The notes beneath the pieces are model-generated. The model did no database searches and was not told the origin of the DNA. It saw only the letters and a program-made list of their open reading frames with translations. The translations under genes and the position numbers were made by a program. Below are positions 1 to 14,679 of a stretch of 64,000 nt of DNA, piece after piece; position 1 is the stretch's first letter, and each line of letters opens with the position of its first letter. This stretch comes from Neocallimastix lanati (nom. inval.). Lineage: Eukaryota; Neocallimastigomycota; Neocallimastigomycetes; Neocallimastigales; Neocallimastigaceae. The stretch spans positions 937,501 to 1,001,500 of the forward strand of contig JACVTC010000024.1 of assembly GCA_016946835.1 (NCBI GenBank), in the 5' to 3' direction.

Positions 1-209
1 AGAATATTGTATTTTAGAAAGGAATAGAAAAAAGATAAAAAATAAAAAAAAATTTTTTTTCTTCTTTCTTTATAATTAATAAGTAAAAATAAATATTTTT
101 TAAAAAAAAAAAAAAAAAATATATTACCTTATTTAAAAATAAATTTACTAAATAACATAAATAAAAAATTAATTATTAATTATTAATTATTATTGTTAAT
201 TATTAATTA

Positions 210-245
<36 letters not shown>

Positions 246-724
246 TTAACTATAGTATTTCGGTTTAATTTTTTAATTCTTTTTATTTCAACTAACCCAA
301 AAAGAAAATTGGTGAATAAGAAAGAAAAAAAAAAAAATATCTTCTATAATTTTATAAAAAAAAATTTTAAATTTTTTTTTTTTTTTTTTAACTTATAAAA
401 AAAATAAAATAAAATAAAATAAAATAAAATAAAAAAATAAAAAATAATAAAATAAAAAAATTGTACTGAATTTCATATGATTTTTGTATTCCATTATTTT
501 CCTTATTTTTAATTCTTCTGTATTTGCTTTGCTGTATTTGTTATTATTTCATTATTCCGGTAATTTTTATTATTATTAATGTTATTATTATTATTAATAA
601 ATAATGATTTAAAATTAAAATGGGGTTTTATTTTATTTTATTTTTTTTTTTTCTCATATATTGTATTGATGGATATGTTTTTTCTAATTTTTTTTTTCTT
701 TTTTTCCATTTATATGTTGTTTAT
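1..724. other. Intergenic region downstream of the Sec2-like gene
   Basis: I see no coding potential on either strand. The stretch consists of A- and T-runs, ATT/TAT triplet repeats near 205-245, and an AAAAT pentamer run near 405-435. It holds the 3' flank of the minus-strand gene that ends at 725. No RNA gene was recognised. Confidence 0.7.
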
Positions 725-3700
725 TTAATTTTGAAATTTAAATGTGATACCATTCTTACTGTAGAAAAGTTTTCTTTTAATATCTAATAAATCTGAATAA
801 ATAAGTTTTGGATTCTTCTTAATCATCTTATTTTGAATAAGACGTATATAACTATACCATTCACAAACATTTGCTAATTTTTCTCTGCAGTATGGACAAA
901 TATTTTCATAATTTGAATCATTTTCAGAAGCCTTAAACTTAAACCAATTAATTATTTCACTGTTATCTTTTTGTTGAAGTGAACAAAGAACACACTTAAG
1001 TTGAGAATCGTGTTGAGATTCAGCAACAGCAGTATCATCTGAACTTTCAGAGAAAGTTGTCTTTTTATTCATTGGTTCAATTAAAATAGTACCAGCTTTA
1101 GCATTATTCCAAAGCTTTCTATTGTTAAAGAAACCAGAGTATTCACCTTCAAAGGTTAAACAACCAGTAACTTCTTCATTTTCACAACGTTTAATAAACT
1201 TGGCATTAGTAATCTTATCTGGAACCTTTAATTTTTCAATAAAGTCAAGGTATTCAGTATTATCAGTTCTGAATTCCATTGTTCTCTTTTCAATCATCGT
1301 GGAAAGTTCTCCATCATTCATTTGTTTATAATCAGTATCAGTATCGTCATCTTCATCACTTTCTCCATCACTGACATCTTGAGCACTTAAAATGGATTCA
1401 ATAATATCAGCATTACTAGTTTGAATTGAAAGTTTTGGTAATTCTAATTTCTTATTATTATTATCGTTACCGTTACCGTTACTAGAGGAAGTGGTAGTAG
1501 TAGTACTATCCTTACTGGAACGACGTTCAATTTCAACTGGTTTAACATTTGCTTCTTCAACAACTGGAATAATTTCATCTTCAAATCCTTCTTCATCTTC
1601 TTCCTTTATAGTTTCAGTCATACCATATGGAAGAATTGGAGTCATATTCAAATCATTTTGATTAGTCATTAAAAGACTAGAAATGGATAAAGTAGTACTG
1701 GAAATACTGGCATTACTAGCTTTCTTACGAATAATATGTTTATGAATACTACTACTATCATCAGTATCTTCAATAATACTAGTGTTATTTGGTTCACCAA
1801 GAATTGGTGTTTCCTTAATACCCTTATCCATTGCATCATTTCCATTATTACCACTGTATGACATAATTTCAAAAGAGGTGTTTCCACCAAAGCCAGAAAC
1901 TGGACTTGAAACAGTAGCACTATTTAATTCACCTCTCATAAGACCCTTTCTTAGTATACGCTTGAACTTCTTATTCATATGTTCCATCTTTTTCTTTAAT
2001 AATTCAACTTCTTCCTCCTTAACATTATAAAGTACTTGTAATTCATCGTATTTTTTGGTGGTAGCATCTAATAATTTATAGATACTGTTATTTTCTTCCT
2101 TTACCTCATTAATTTGTTGTATAGAACGGTCAGTAATATTTTGAGTTTCGGTACTTAAAATCTTAATCTTTTGAATACTATTTTCCGATTCTTCCTTTAA
2201 AACTTGAATACTGAAACTAAGATCATCATTTCTTGATTTTAATTCATTAATTAATTTTTCCTTGCTTTCAATCTTGCTATTAGCATCACTTAATTGTTGA
2301 TTTAATTCACGATTACTATCTTTTAAAGTTCTATTTAAGAAGTTTAAGTCTTCAACACTTTCTTGGAAGTCCTTTGACTTTTCTAAAACACGATCAATAA
2401 CTTCTTCAGCATTCTTTCTTGATTCTTGTTCTTCTCTATATTTTTTTTCATATTCCTCAAGCATTTGTTTAACACATATTTGAAATCTTTCTGAGTTGGT
2501 CGTTTCTTCTTCAATTTGTGCCTTTAATTTTTCAATAACTTTTTCTAAACGTTTATTCTCTTCTATGGCCTTATTCTTTTCTTCACGTTCTTTTTGAAGA
2601 CGTTTTCTGGCATCTTCATCAATTTGACGCCAAATCTCACGTTCTTCTTCCAAGTGAGCATCATGTGCAGCTTGTAATTCCTTATATTTTTCTAAACTTT
2701 CATTTTGCATTTTATTGATACGATTATCCATAGATTCTTGTAAACGATGAGCATATTCCATAGTTTCACGAATTTTTAAATCAGACTTTTCCAGAGCTTC
2801 CTTCTTAATTTTTTCAGTTTCAATAATAGTATCATCTAAGGTATGTTGAAGAATAGTTCTAGCCTTAATTTCTTCAACAATACGTGAATTTAATCTATCA
2901 ATTTCTTTCTTTAAACTTTCAACAGAATTTTCATCTACCATTGGAATAACTTCATTATCTGAATTATAAGTATCATTTTCAATATTAAAACGAACAGTCT
3001 TCTTTGCCTTCTTATGTTTCTTAGATTTTGATTTTTTCAATGAAGATTTTGACTTGCTCTTATGTTTTTTAATAGCTTTATTAACAGCTTCTTTTAATTC
3101 ACTTTCTTCATATGGATAAATGGTTTGTTTAACATTATATGGATCAGTGACAATAATCTTAATATTATCATTATTTAATTGTTTTGTTTTTTGATTATCT
3201 GGAGTATTAAGAATAATTTTTATATTAACAGCATCATCATTAGATTCACTTTCAGTACTAGTTTCACTATCAGTACTTGAATCCATAGTATTTATTTGTT
3301 CAACAATAGATTCATCAACAGAATTTTCTTCAGTAAATTCTTGTAAACTTGAATGAATAATATCAGTAGTAGTACTTCCAACTATAAATGGATTATAACT
3401 ATTATTAATAGTTTCAATATTACCATTAACATTAACTTCATTAATTAATTCAACAGAATCATTTTCTATATTAATAATATAAAAAGTATTTTATATTTTA
3501 TAATATATAATTAAAAAATATTATTTTTATTTTTATATAAAATTTATAATAATATTAAAATATTTATAAATGAATAAAAAAAAAAAAATAGTTTTTAAAA
3601 TAAATATATATTTATAAATAAAATAGTTACATATATTAATTTATTAAAATTTTTTATATAAATTTATTTTTTTTTTTTTTTTTTTTTTTTGAATATTAAT

Positions 3701-4309
3701 AATAAGTTATTTACCTTCTGTTGAAGTGTTTATTTCAACTTGAGAAAAATCCGTATTAAGTTGTTCAGAAATCATTTTGTTAAGATCAATTTCATTTAAA
3801 CTTGAATCACTATTAGACACATCATTTTGTTCATTAATACTTTCAGTTGAATTTTCGATAGTATTAACTGTAGCTTCAGTTGATTCTTCATTTACTGAAT
3901 CTGTTATGTTTTCATTAGTATTACTAGGAATGGTATCTTCCAATTTAACGTTATCAATATCATCAACTTTCTTTAAATCGGCATCTGTGGTATTATCATC
4001 TTGAATGGTAGGAGTGGGTATATTTGTATTATCATCATTACTAGATAAGTTGACAATAGCAACTTCATTTACTTCATCATTCATTTTTGATTCTTGATTA
4101 TCTTCTTTATCTGAATCGACAACTACTGGAGTTGAATCTTCATTTTCATTAGTATCATATGTTTCAGATTCATTTATTTCAATAGAAAGGGATTCATTAT
4201 TTAATGTTAATTCATCATCATTGTTAACATTTTCATTTTTTAATATTAATTCATCATTCGTTATTGAGTTATTATTATCAACATCAACAATTGAGTTTTC
4301 AAGCGTCAT
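725..4309 (-). CDS. SEC2: Sec2/Rabin8-like Rab guanine-nucleotide exchange factor, two exons
   Basis: Exon 1 is 4309-3715 and exon 2 is 3465-725; the 249-bp intron is GT-AG and phase 1. The product is 1111 aa. Residues 1 to about 330 are acidic and rich in Ser, Thr and Asn. A Lys/Ser basic patch lies near 334-355. A long coiled coil covers about 380-700, as in the Sec2 exchange domain, which grips Rab8/Sec4. A Ser/Thr-rich linker follows. The last ~90 residues hold paired cysteines (CVLC near 1023) and CPYCREKLANVCEWYSYIR near 1055, which resembles the C-terminal domain of Rabin8/RAB3IP. By family knowledge it would activate a Sec4/Rab8 GTPase on secretory vesicles. The coding frame stays open upstream of an internal ATG at 3286, so the start at 4309 is preferred. 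The long acidic N-terminus is unlike yeast Sec2. The family call rests on the coiled coil plus the C-terminal domain. Confidence 0.7.
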
Positions 4310-5833
4310 TTTTTAAAATGTAATAATATTTACAAAACAATAAATTTTATATAGTACAAGTACCAAAATATATATTATTAAAATAAAAGTGTATAATTTA
4401 ATAAAATTAATATTTTATATTTTCTCAAAATATATTTTCTATTGAAAATAATATTGTTATTTATTTATATGTTTTTAAGTTTTCCGTTTTTCTTTTGTAA
4501 AAAAAAAAAAAAAAAAATACTATGCAAAAGAAATTGAAAAAGTTTTTATAATTATATTTTGAAAATTTATCAAAATATGTTAATAAGCAAACGGAAGTCA
4601 ATTTTAACTATATATATAAAACATATATTAGTATTAATACTAATTCTTTATATATTTAACAATAGTAATTATAAATTTTTATACGAAATTTTAAATTTTA
4701 ATTCAAAAACTTTAATATTCTTAATATATATAATATTATAGCAATTATACACTTTCTTAATATTAATATTTCTTAAAAAATACTAAAACATTTATTATAA
4801 GATTATTTATAAATAATTTCTAACGTATTTTAAATAAAAAAAAAAAAAAAAAAAAAAACATATTATATAACAAAAAAAATTAATAAAAAAAAAAATTATA
4901 TTCAACATATTTATAAATAACAATATAATTAATTATTTAATAAATACATTTTCCGTATGATTATTATTTATATTTAAAAAAAAAATAAACAATATATACC
5001 TGTAAATTGATTATTGCGAATATATTTTTATATTTTTCTTAAAATGAATTGAACAGTAGTTCTGTTTTTTTTTGTTTTTCTTGTTTTTTTTTTTTGATTA
5101 TTTAAAACTATATATTTAATATTTAATACAACTGTATTTCTTTTTGGTTAGTTTATTATTATTCGTTCTGTTTTAGATGTAAATATTTATAACGTTTTGT
5201 TAATTTAATAAATTATAAAAATTATTTAATAAATTTTAATTAAATAAATGAATAGGTTGTATTTCTGATTTTATTTTGATATTATGTAGCTTTTAATAAA
5301 AAGTATATATATGTTAATAAGTTGATACTATTCAAAAATTAATGTAAATAAAATGTTTTTCTTTTTTAAAAAGAATGTATATATATCAATCAATTCTTGT
5401 ATTTATGATATATATTGTCTATAGGTTTTATTAATTAATTATTATAATAATATCAAGGTATAATTTCTAATTTATTACAAAATATATATATATTTTTTTC
5501 TTCTTTTGGTTTTGCTATTTATTTTCACTTTTATATATATATATATAAATTAAATTGTTAAATTAAATTGTTTATTATTTCAAATGACAAAATATATATT
5601 TATTAAAATAATAATGAAAAAAAAAATATTAGTTTGTTAAAAATTGTTTATAAAAATTTACAAATGGACTCTATATTATTTAATAAATCTTTTGTCATTA
5701 CTTTTATTATCTTTCTAATAAATATATAATAAATTATATATTTATTTTCAAGATTTTTTTTTTTTTTTTTTATTTATTTACTTTTATTTAAAATTTAAAG
5801 AATAAAAAAAAAAGAAAAAAAAAAGAAAAAGAA

Positions 5834-5871
<38 letters not shown>

Positions 5872-8800
5872 AAAAATAAAACTTTTTCTTTTGAAAAAAA
5901 AAAAATCTTAATATTATTAAATTTTTATTTTAATAGAAAGATTTAATAAATAAAAAATTAATAAATAAAATTAAATATATTAAAATGTAATCATAATAAT
6001 TAATAATTAATAAACATCGTTTATAACTTTTATTTTTTATTTTTTTAATATTTTTAATTTTTTTTTTTTATTTTTTTTTATTTTTTTTTTTTTTTTCATT
6101 TATAAAAGCAAAAGTTAATGGTATCTTTATTAATAATTAAAATTATATATTATCAACACTAACAAGTACAATAACTATTATAAAATAAATTATTTTAATA
6201 AATAATAAATATTAAAATAATAATAAAGTAATAATTATTTAATATTAAATAATAAATATTATATATTAAATAATATAATTTAAGTAATAAATATTAGATA
6301 GTTTAAATTATTAAATAATAAACTAATTATTAATAATTAAATATTATATAATATTATAATACTATACAAAATAATATTGAATATTATATATAGAATTTAA
6401 CCAATATAATATTAATATAAAAACAATAATAATAATATATTTGGATATATATATTCTATTTGAAATATATTATATTGGTAAATTGAAATAATTATATTTA
6501 TTTTAATTTTTTGATTTGAACTTTAACATCTATATACATTGTACATAATATAATGTAATGTAATATAATATCATAAAATAATAAATGGAATTGAACTATA
6601 AATTGATTATAAAACCAATCTATTTAATTATATATATACCTATTAATAATGTAGTTAATATAATTTAATCTATTAGTTTAATATAAAAATACATTTTAAT
6701 TTAAAAATAATAAAAAAATAATATATCTTATAAAAAAAAAAAGAATATTACAATGCAATTATAAATAGTATTTATATTAATATGGGTAAATATATTAAGC
6801 ATTGTTTATCATGATCAAAATAAAAATAAAGACTGTAAATATAGAAATATCTATAGAGAAAATTGAGGGTCCTTTTACCTCTCATATATCTTAATTGATT
6901 ATATAAAAGATATTTTGTAAACTGATAGCATACTAATAAAACGTTTGTTTATTTTCTCTCTTTACATTTCCTCTTTATTATTATAAAAAGGTGAAATTTA
7001 ATTATCAGAAAGAATATCTTTAAATGCCCATTTAGAAAATATTTGTTTTTCCATATATAGTATACTTAACCTGGAGAAAAGACATTTCCAGAGTAGAAAT
7101 TCTAGTTAAACTTATAATCGTTCATTACTATTATAAAACATATGTATAAATAACTTTTAATGTTAAAAAAATTTTTTTATTTAATTATAATTGGTTAACT
7201 AATTATATTACAATATATTGTATTTAAATAAATTTATCGTTAATTATATTCCTATAAATTTATTTTTGTAATTTATTATTTTATATTAATTATATTTTAG
7301 TTATAACTTAATATTCTTTTTTAAATAAATATATATTTTTTTATATATTTAGTATAATATTTTATTATTTATTTATTTATTGGATAATTTATTTATTTGA
7401 TTATTTATTTATTTGATTATTGCTTATTTATTTACTTATTTATTCATTTAATCATTTATTTATATATTATAAGAATTTCAAGTATATATTTTTTATTTAA
7501 TTATAATATTTAAGTACTATGGGTTTGAATAATTAATAAAATATTATTTAATAAGCTTTTGAAAAAAGATAACATTATTATTTTTATAATTAATATTATA
7601 TAAAAAAAATAATGCATTGAGAAAGTAAATAACATATTTAATACAATATATATATAAATATATGGAATATATGGAATATAATGTAAAAAACGGTCAATTG
7701 AAATTATAATTATGTTTCAAATATTACTAAATATGGGTATTAGCCAAATTATTTAAAAATCAAAATAAATAAATAAATAAATATAACATGGGAAACGTTT
7801 TATAGTTAAAAAATAATAATTAATATTTGACTAGTAATTAATATTACTATATATTTAATAGATATAATTTAAGAAATAATAAATAAATAGTAAATATTCA
7901 CTTTCAGAAAGGATTATTATTATTATCTTATACTAAAAATAATCATTTTCTCAAATATATATGAATTTATTATTTAGTTCATCAAATAATGAAACTTCTA
8001 TTTGCTGTGATGATTAAAATATTATAAACAATTAAATCTACTGTAAATTATATTTATTTATATAAAATTCAACTTATTTTTAAAATTAGTCAAATAAAAA
8101 CAATATAGCCACCATACATAATGTGATAGTATTTAACACTTTTCATAAATATAAAACTTTTATTATTTCAGAAATATAATTTATATTTTTTTTTTATTAT
8201 TTTATATTTTCTTTTTTTTTTTGATTAAAAGTACAATAATATAAAAAAAAATACAGAAAAAAGTAAATAAGAACGAATAACTTTAAAACTATTGATTTTA
8301 TATAGTTTTCATTTATTTATTGTTTTTAACCATTAAAATATATAAAAAAATAAAAATATAGATATAAATATAAATATAAATATAAATATAAATATAAATA
8401 TAAATATAAATAAAAATAAATATTAAGAATTTTTTTTTATTAAGACTTAAGGAATAAAATAAAAATTATGAATAAAAAAAATTATTGGTAAATTTATATT
8501 AGAATATAAATAAATAAATTATAATATATGGTGTATATATATTAATTTAATTTTTTGTCATACTTAAAAACAAATTAAAAAAAAAAAGTTTAAAAATTAA
8601 AATGTCGAAAATTTTAATAAAAATTAATATTAATCGGAAAATAAAAAAAGATAAATTATATAAAATTGAATAAATATATTACAATTAATTGATAATATAT
8701 GAATTAATAAAAAAATCAAAGATTTAATATAAATTTATTAAAATAATTTTAACAAAATAAAAAAAAATAAACGAAATTATATTTTAAAAATTTTATAAAT

Positions 8801-10428
8801 ATAAAATAACAAGCAAAATATAAAAAAAAACTATTTCATTTTTAATTTGATAATAATAATAATAATAATAAATCAGTTATTTTTATTATTCTATTTAATA
8901 TAAATATATAAATATTTAACTAAACCTTCCTTAATAATTTATACAAAACAAATTAAGTTAAAAGAAAAGGTTAATAATAAAATTAAAAATAATAAAAATA
9001 GATATCAAATTATTACTATTGATAAATAGAAATTAAAATTTTATTTAAAAAAAAAAAAAAGCTTTCATACTCATTAATTATCCATTAAGAGGGAACAAAA
9101 ATTTGATAACAAGTTTTACTTTTTTTTAATATTAAAAACTATTTCAAAATATTCTTAAATATATGTTATATTAATATATCAATGAATTATAATAAATAAA
9201 TAAATAGATAAATAAATAAATAATGGTGCCAATTTATAAAGTTAACTTTAAATAATCATATAAAAGCTATTTCTATTAATTATCATTCTTTCATAAAATC
9301 CTAAAAAATTATAATTTATTAATTTATATTGTATTCTTTTTAGTATAAATTAATATTATATTTTATATACTTAATATTTAATAGTTTTTCTATTCAAAAT
9401 TTTCTATTATTAACTCAAATAATTAATATAAAACAATGAAACTATTTCATTATTAATAATTATTTTTATTATAACCCTTATGAAATTGATTGATTAAAAA
9501 TTAATGAGTTGATAAAATATTATAGATATATATTTTTTTATTATTATAAATTTTATATAATTACCCCTTAAAATGATAATGTTATAGGAGTAAGATCTAA
9601 ACGAATTTTTTTTTTTTAATATTATATAAATTTGATAAACAAATAATAATAATAAAAATGACTTGGAATTTTTTTTAATAATATATAAAATACATAATTA
9701 ATCAAATTTATGGATTATTACTTTTATAAAATAATGAACATAACAATATTAAAAGAAATTATTATACAAAATAATAAACAATTGAATTATCTTTTATAAT
9801 AATATTTTTGATATTTAATTTATTTTACAAAAACACATATAATTAGTTGAATATTTTTAAGTAAATATTTTTTTTTTTAATTCTTTTGTTTTTTTATTTA
9901 TATATATATATATATAAAATTTTCTTTAATTTTATTTTTCATTTTTTGGTAAAACTGAAATATTCTTAAAATTTATTAAACTTTAATAATTTTAATTAAC
10001 TATATATTATATTAATATAATATTTTATTATTGTTATTATATCGAGTTATTTAAAAATAATATATTTAATTAAATTTTCTATTTAAATAAAATAGTACTG
10101 CTATTCTATGGAGTAATACAAACATAAACAAATCTTGTCAAAATCTTCAACAGAAACTCTGATTATCCAACAATAATAATTATTATTTATTATATAATAT
10201 ATTATATTTTATTTTTAAGTATATACATCCAACTTTAAATAAAGAAAAAAAAAAAAAAAATGTAAAAATAAGCGAAAATGTTTAACAAATTCGATTTTGT
10301 TAAGATCTTAGTAATTCTTATCTAAACATTAATTAGATTAAATTTTATTAACATTTATTAATAATTTTATTAATAAAATAGATTTTTAAAATCAATAATA
10401 ATAATACTAATAATAAAAATTATAATAA

Positions 10429-10463
<35 letters not shown>

Positions 10464-12717
10464 TAAATAGATAAAATTTTTTTTATTTTTATTTATCTTA
10501 ATTTATTTAATGTCAATAATATTATATCATCATCATTAGTTAACTATTTATTTATTATTTATTATTCAATTATTCAATTATTCAATTATTTATTATTTAT
10601 TATTTATTATTTATTATTTATTATTTATTATTTATTATTTATTATTTATTATTTATTATTTATTATTTATTATTTATTATTTATTATTTATTATTTATTA
10701 TTTAATTATTAATTATTTATTATTTATTATTTATTATTTATTATTTATTATTTATTATTTATTATTTATTATTTATTATTTATTATTTATTATTTATTAT
10801 TCAATTATTTATTATTTATTATTTAATTATTTATTATTTATTATTTAATTATTTATTATTTATTATTTAATTATTTATTATTCAATTGTTTATTTATTTA
10901 TGAAAAATAAACCCAAAAAGTAAAATTTAAAAATTTAATGAATAATGATGAATAAAAAGATTATTCATTTTAATTATAGCCTTGTAAGGAAAAACTGATT
11001 AGCAATAATAAAAATAACCAAACTTTTTTTTTTTTAAATAAAAAAGAAATAAATAAACAACAGTACAAGTACAACAATAACAAACAAACAAAATATTAAT
11101 TAAAATGCTTAATTAAAAAAAAAATAGTAAATAAATAAAAAGTTCTTTAACAATCTAATTTTAACAATAGTTTTATTGATTGCAATTATTAATAATTAAT
11201 AATTATTGATTATCAACAGTTTTTAAAGATAAAATTAACAAAGAAATTAAAAGACTGATAATTTTAAGCTTTTGTATTTTAAATTTTTTAAATTTTATAA
11301 TTTCTATATTCCTAATTATAAGGAAGCAAATACAAAATTCATAAATCTCTTTTTTTGTTTATAATATAATCAAAAACTTTCAAAAAAACATTTTAGTTAT
11401 CCGAATAAAAAAATAAATCACAAACTATTTTAATATAAATGCAATAAAATTAAAATTAAAGTAATTATTATTGTTAATAATATAATAATTTTTTTATTAT
11501 AACTATCACTAATTTTATTATTATTAAATATTATTTTATTATAATTATCACTATTTTTATTATTATTACATATTATTTTATTATTTTATTATTATTATTA
11601 TTATTATTAAATATTATTTTATTATTTTATTATTATTATTAATATTAAATATTATTATTAAATGATATTATTAAATATTATTTTTATTTTTGAATATTAT
11701 TGTTTTATTAAATATCCCAAAATTATTAAAAAAGGGATATATTTATGTAAATTGAGAAATGAATAATATTATTATAATAATTAAAATATAATATTGATAA
11801 AGAAAAGAATATTAATAAATAATAAATAATAAATAATAAATAATAAATAATTGAATAATAAATAATAAAAAATAAATAATAAATAATAAATAATAAATAA
11901 TTGAATAATAATATAAAATATATAATTAAATAATAAATAATAAATAGAACATAATTAAATTGCAAATAATTATAATATTATTAAATAAAAATAAATAAAT
12001 ATAACATTATATTATATAATAAGATAAATATTTAATTAAATAACAAAATAAATAATTATATCATAATTAATAATAGTATTAGTATATTCTATAGAGTATA
12101 TGATAAATAAAAATAATAATTTATTATAATTTATTTTAATTAATATTTTTGTTAAATGTTTAAAAAGTATTATTAATATTTTCAAAATATGTTACATTGC
12201 GGTTATTATTTCATTGCTGTTTTTAATTATTCTCAAAAAAAAATTTTTTTTTAAAAAGTGGATCATTAATGAAATTGTTTCAGTTTTTTTTTTTTTTTTT
12301 TTTTTTTATTTTTTATTTTTATATTATTTTTATCATTTAATATTATAATAAAATAAAATATCCATATTTGTCCAAATTAAGTAACGGTCTGTTACCTCTT
12401 TTAACTAATTTTAATTTAATTACTTTTTTATTTTATATAAATAAATTATTAAATAAATTATATATATTTTTTTAAATATAATACTTTTTTTTTTTGTTCT
12501 GTGTTATTAATTAAATATAATTATTTAATATATTATTTCAAAAATGTATTAATTGAACACAAATATTATATATATAGTAAATAAATATATATTGTATCAC
12601 ACTTTATACGGATATTTTTTTATTATTTATTATTATTATTATTATTTTAATAATAATAATAATAATGAAATGATAAATAAATATATATACATGAATATAT
12701 AGTTTTACTGAATTTAT

Positions 12718-12759
<42 letters not shown>

Positions 12760-13106
12760 TTTCAATTTAAATAAAATATTTTGTGTAATATTAACATATA
12801 GTAACACATACAAAATATCAATTTTTCCTTGTATATTATTAATAATTAGGAAAAAATACTACATTAATCAGTTCTTTATAGAGTATTTTTTTTTTTTTTT
12901 ATAAAAATAATATTATGTTTTATTATTTGCTATTATTCATTATTTTTTACATTAAATATTTTTACTATTTCTTTTGAAAAATAATATTAAATAAAAAAAA
13001 AAAAAATTATTATTTTATAATTTAAATTAATAAAACATTGTTATGATATATAAATAAAAAGAAAAATAAATATAAAAATACAATAAATAAACATAATGAA
13101 TAATAA
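4310..13106. other. Gene-free, extremely A+T-rich desert
   Basis: Nearly 9 kb contains no reading frame that looks like protein; the few open frames are repeats of Ile, Asn, Lys and Tyr codons. It holds long A/T runs (for example 5838-5869 and 12719-12757), an AAATAT hexamer run at about 8355-8410, and a TTATTTA array at about 10546-10884. The stretch 6840-7130 is somewhat less A+T-rich and could be an old element relic, but I could not assign it. No tRNA or rRNA was recognised. Confidence 0.65.
10546..10884. repeat. Tandem (TTATTTA)n array
   Basis: A 7-bp unit, TTATTTA, is repeated about 40 times with interspersed CAATTAT and AATTATT variants. The reverse-complement unit (AATAAAT) recurs in shorter arrays at about 11811-11895. 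It is probably slippage-generated and shows no coding signal. Confidence 0.85.
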
Positions 13107-13357
13107 AATAAAAATTAAATTGGTTTTGTTAAAATATGAACTTTATATATTAATATATAATATATATAAAGATAATTACAAATTTACAAATTATAGGAAA
13201 ATACAAAATTATTTATACTAAATATGGCTTATGTAATAAACAATGAAGCTTATTAAACAATAAAAATAATGTATTTCAAATTCATTATTTTTTATAAATT
13301 TATTTATTTCAATTTATTTTACATTCATTATAGTTTAATTTATTTATATTCTAAAAT
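13107..13357 (-). repeat. 3' LTR of the copia fossil
   Basis: This ~250-bp repeat matches 16890-17127 over nearly its whole length, with the same order of blocks. A purine-rich tract lies immediately internal to it, as expected for the 3' LTR of a minus-strand element. The outer edges are approximate because both copies sit in A/T-rich flanks. Confidence 0.8.
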
Positions 13358-13482
13358 TCCCCTGTCAAACTTAATTGTTTGATTTATCAAAGATTATGTA
13401 TGAAAACTTGGTTATTTTGGGTCCATTGACGTTTTTTAGTTAACACATCAGCAAGTATGTTTTCAGTGTCAATATATTCTTA

Positions 13483-13564
13483 AGTTTAAAATTTTATTTT
13501 AATAAAGTTCATATTATAAATAAAAGATTGACTTAAGAACTTTATTAAAATAAAATTTTAAACT
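13483..13564. repeat. Perfect 28-bp inverted repeat with 26-bp loop inside the copia element
   Basis: The arms 13483-13510 and 13537-13564 are exact reverse complements (AGTTTAAAATTTTATTTTAA... and its complement). The loop is 26 bp. The structure lies beyond the RNase H remnant, near the 3' LTR. It could be a small foldback/MITE-like insertion or a templated duplication. Confidence 0.85.
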
Positions 13565-14648
13565 AATATGTTTTAATTATGTGTTTATTTGTCCGTTTTC
13601 GATTGTCTTTTTTACTTGATAAATTATCTGTATAAATTTTAATTGATTGTTTATAATTAAATAATTCCATCATAATGTTTATTATGGATAAGTCTTTTTT
13701 AGTGCTTTCAGTAGTTCCTATGTATTTTGCTTCCATTGTTGAGGTAGCAACAGTTGACTGTTTCTTGGAACTCCAATATATGGGATCTGTTCCTATTAAA
13801 ATAATACTTCCAGAGGTAGATTTTCTATCAGTAATCAGTAATACCTCCTCCAAGATCTGCATTTGTATAAGCAATTACTTCCCCCTGTTCCCTTGTAAGT
13901 GATTTGTAATTTTTGGTTGAATTTAAATATTTTAAAATATTTACAATTTTGTGCCAGTCCGAAATTGTTGGATTCTCAGAGGTTTTTGATGTTTTATTAA
14001 CTGCAAAAGATATATCGGAGTCTAGTACATTTTGATAAAATATGTTAATGACCCTAAAGCGCTCTTATAGGTTGTTTTGTTGAACGGAGGTTTTATTTTC
14101 TTCAAAGTTGTCACCAGTACAAAGTGTTTTAGCTCTTCTAGTATTATTAATTGTAAATTTTAAAAGAATATTTTGAATAAAATTAGTTTGAAAAATTGAA
14201 TAATAGTTACCTGATTTTTCAATTTTAATTCCTAATAGATAACCAATGGAGGAACATTTTGATATTTTAAATTTTCTTTTTAAAAAGATGTTAAACATTT
14301 AATATTTTCGCTTTTTATTCCTGTTATTATTATATTATTGACGTAAATTCCAATGATGCAAACAACTTTTTCATTTATTACTTTTTTTAAAAATATAGGG
14401 TTCCAAGATTAATTATTCAAAGCCTTTAGTATTTAAAAATGCTGTAATAGTTTTATTCCATTGCCTTCCGGATTTCTTCAATCCTTATACGGCTTTATTA
14501 AGTTTCCAGAAACCCTTTTTGTAATTTTTATCCCCTCGTGGTCAATACCTCTAATCTGGCTAAAACTTTTTGCAACCAAACGAGCTTTAAACTTTGTGAT
14601 ATTATTATTACTATCTCGTTTGACTGTAAAGACCTACTTTGTTCGGAT

Positions 14649-14679
<31 letters not shown>

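Noticed and set aside
10546-10884. A regular repeat array that might suggest CRISPR or a centromere satellite.
   Set aside because: The unit is only 7 bp, with no unique spacers. It is a simple slippage array in eukaryotic DNA.
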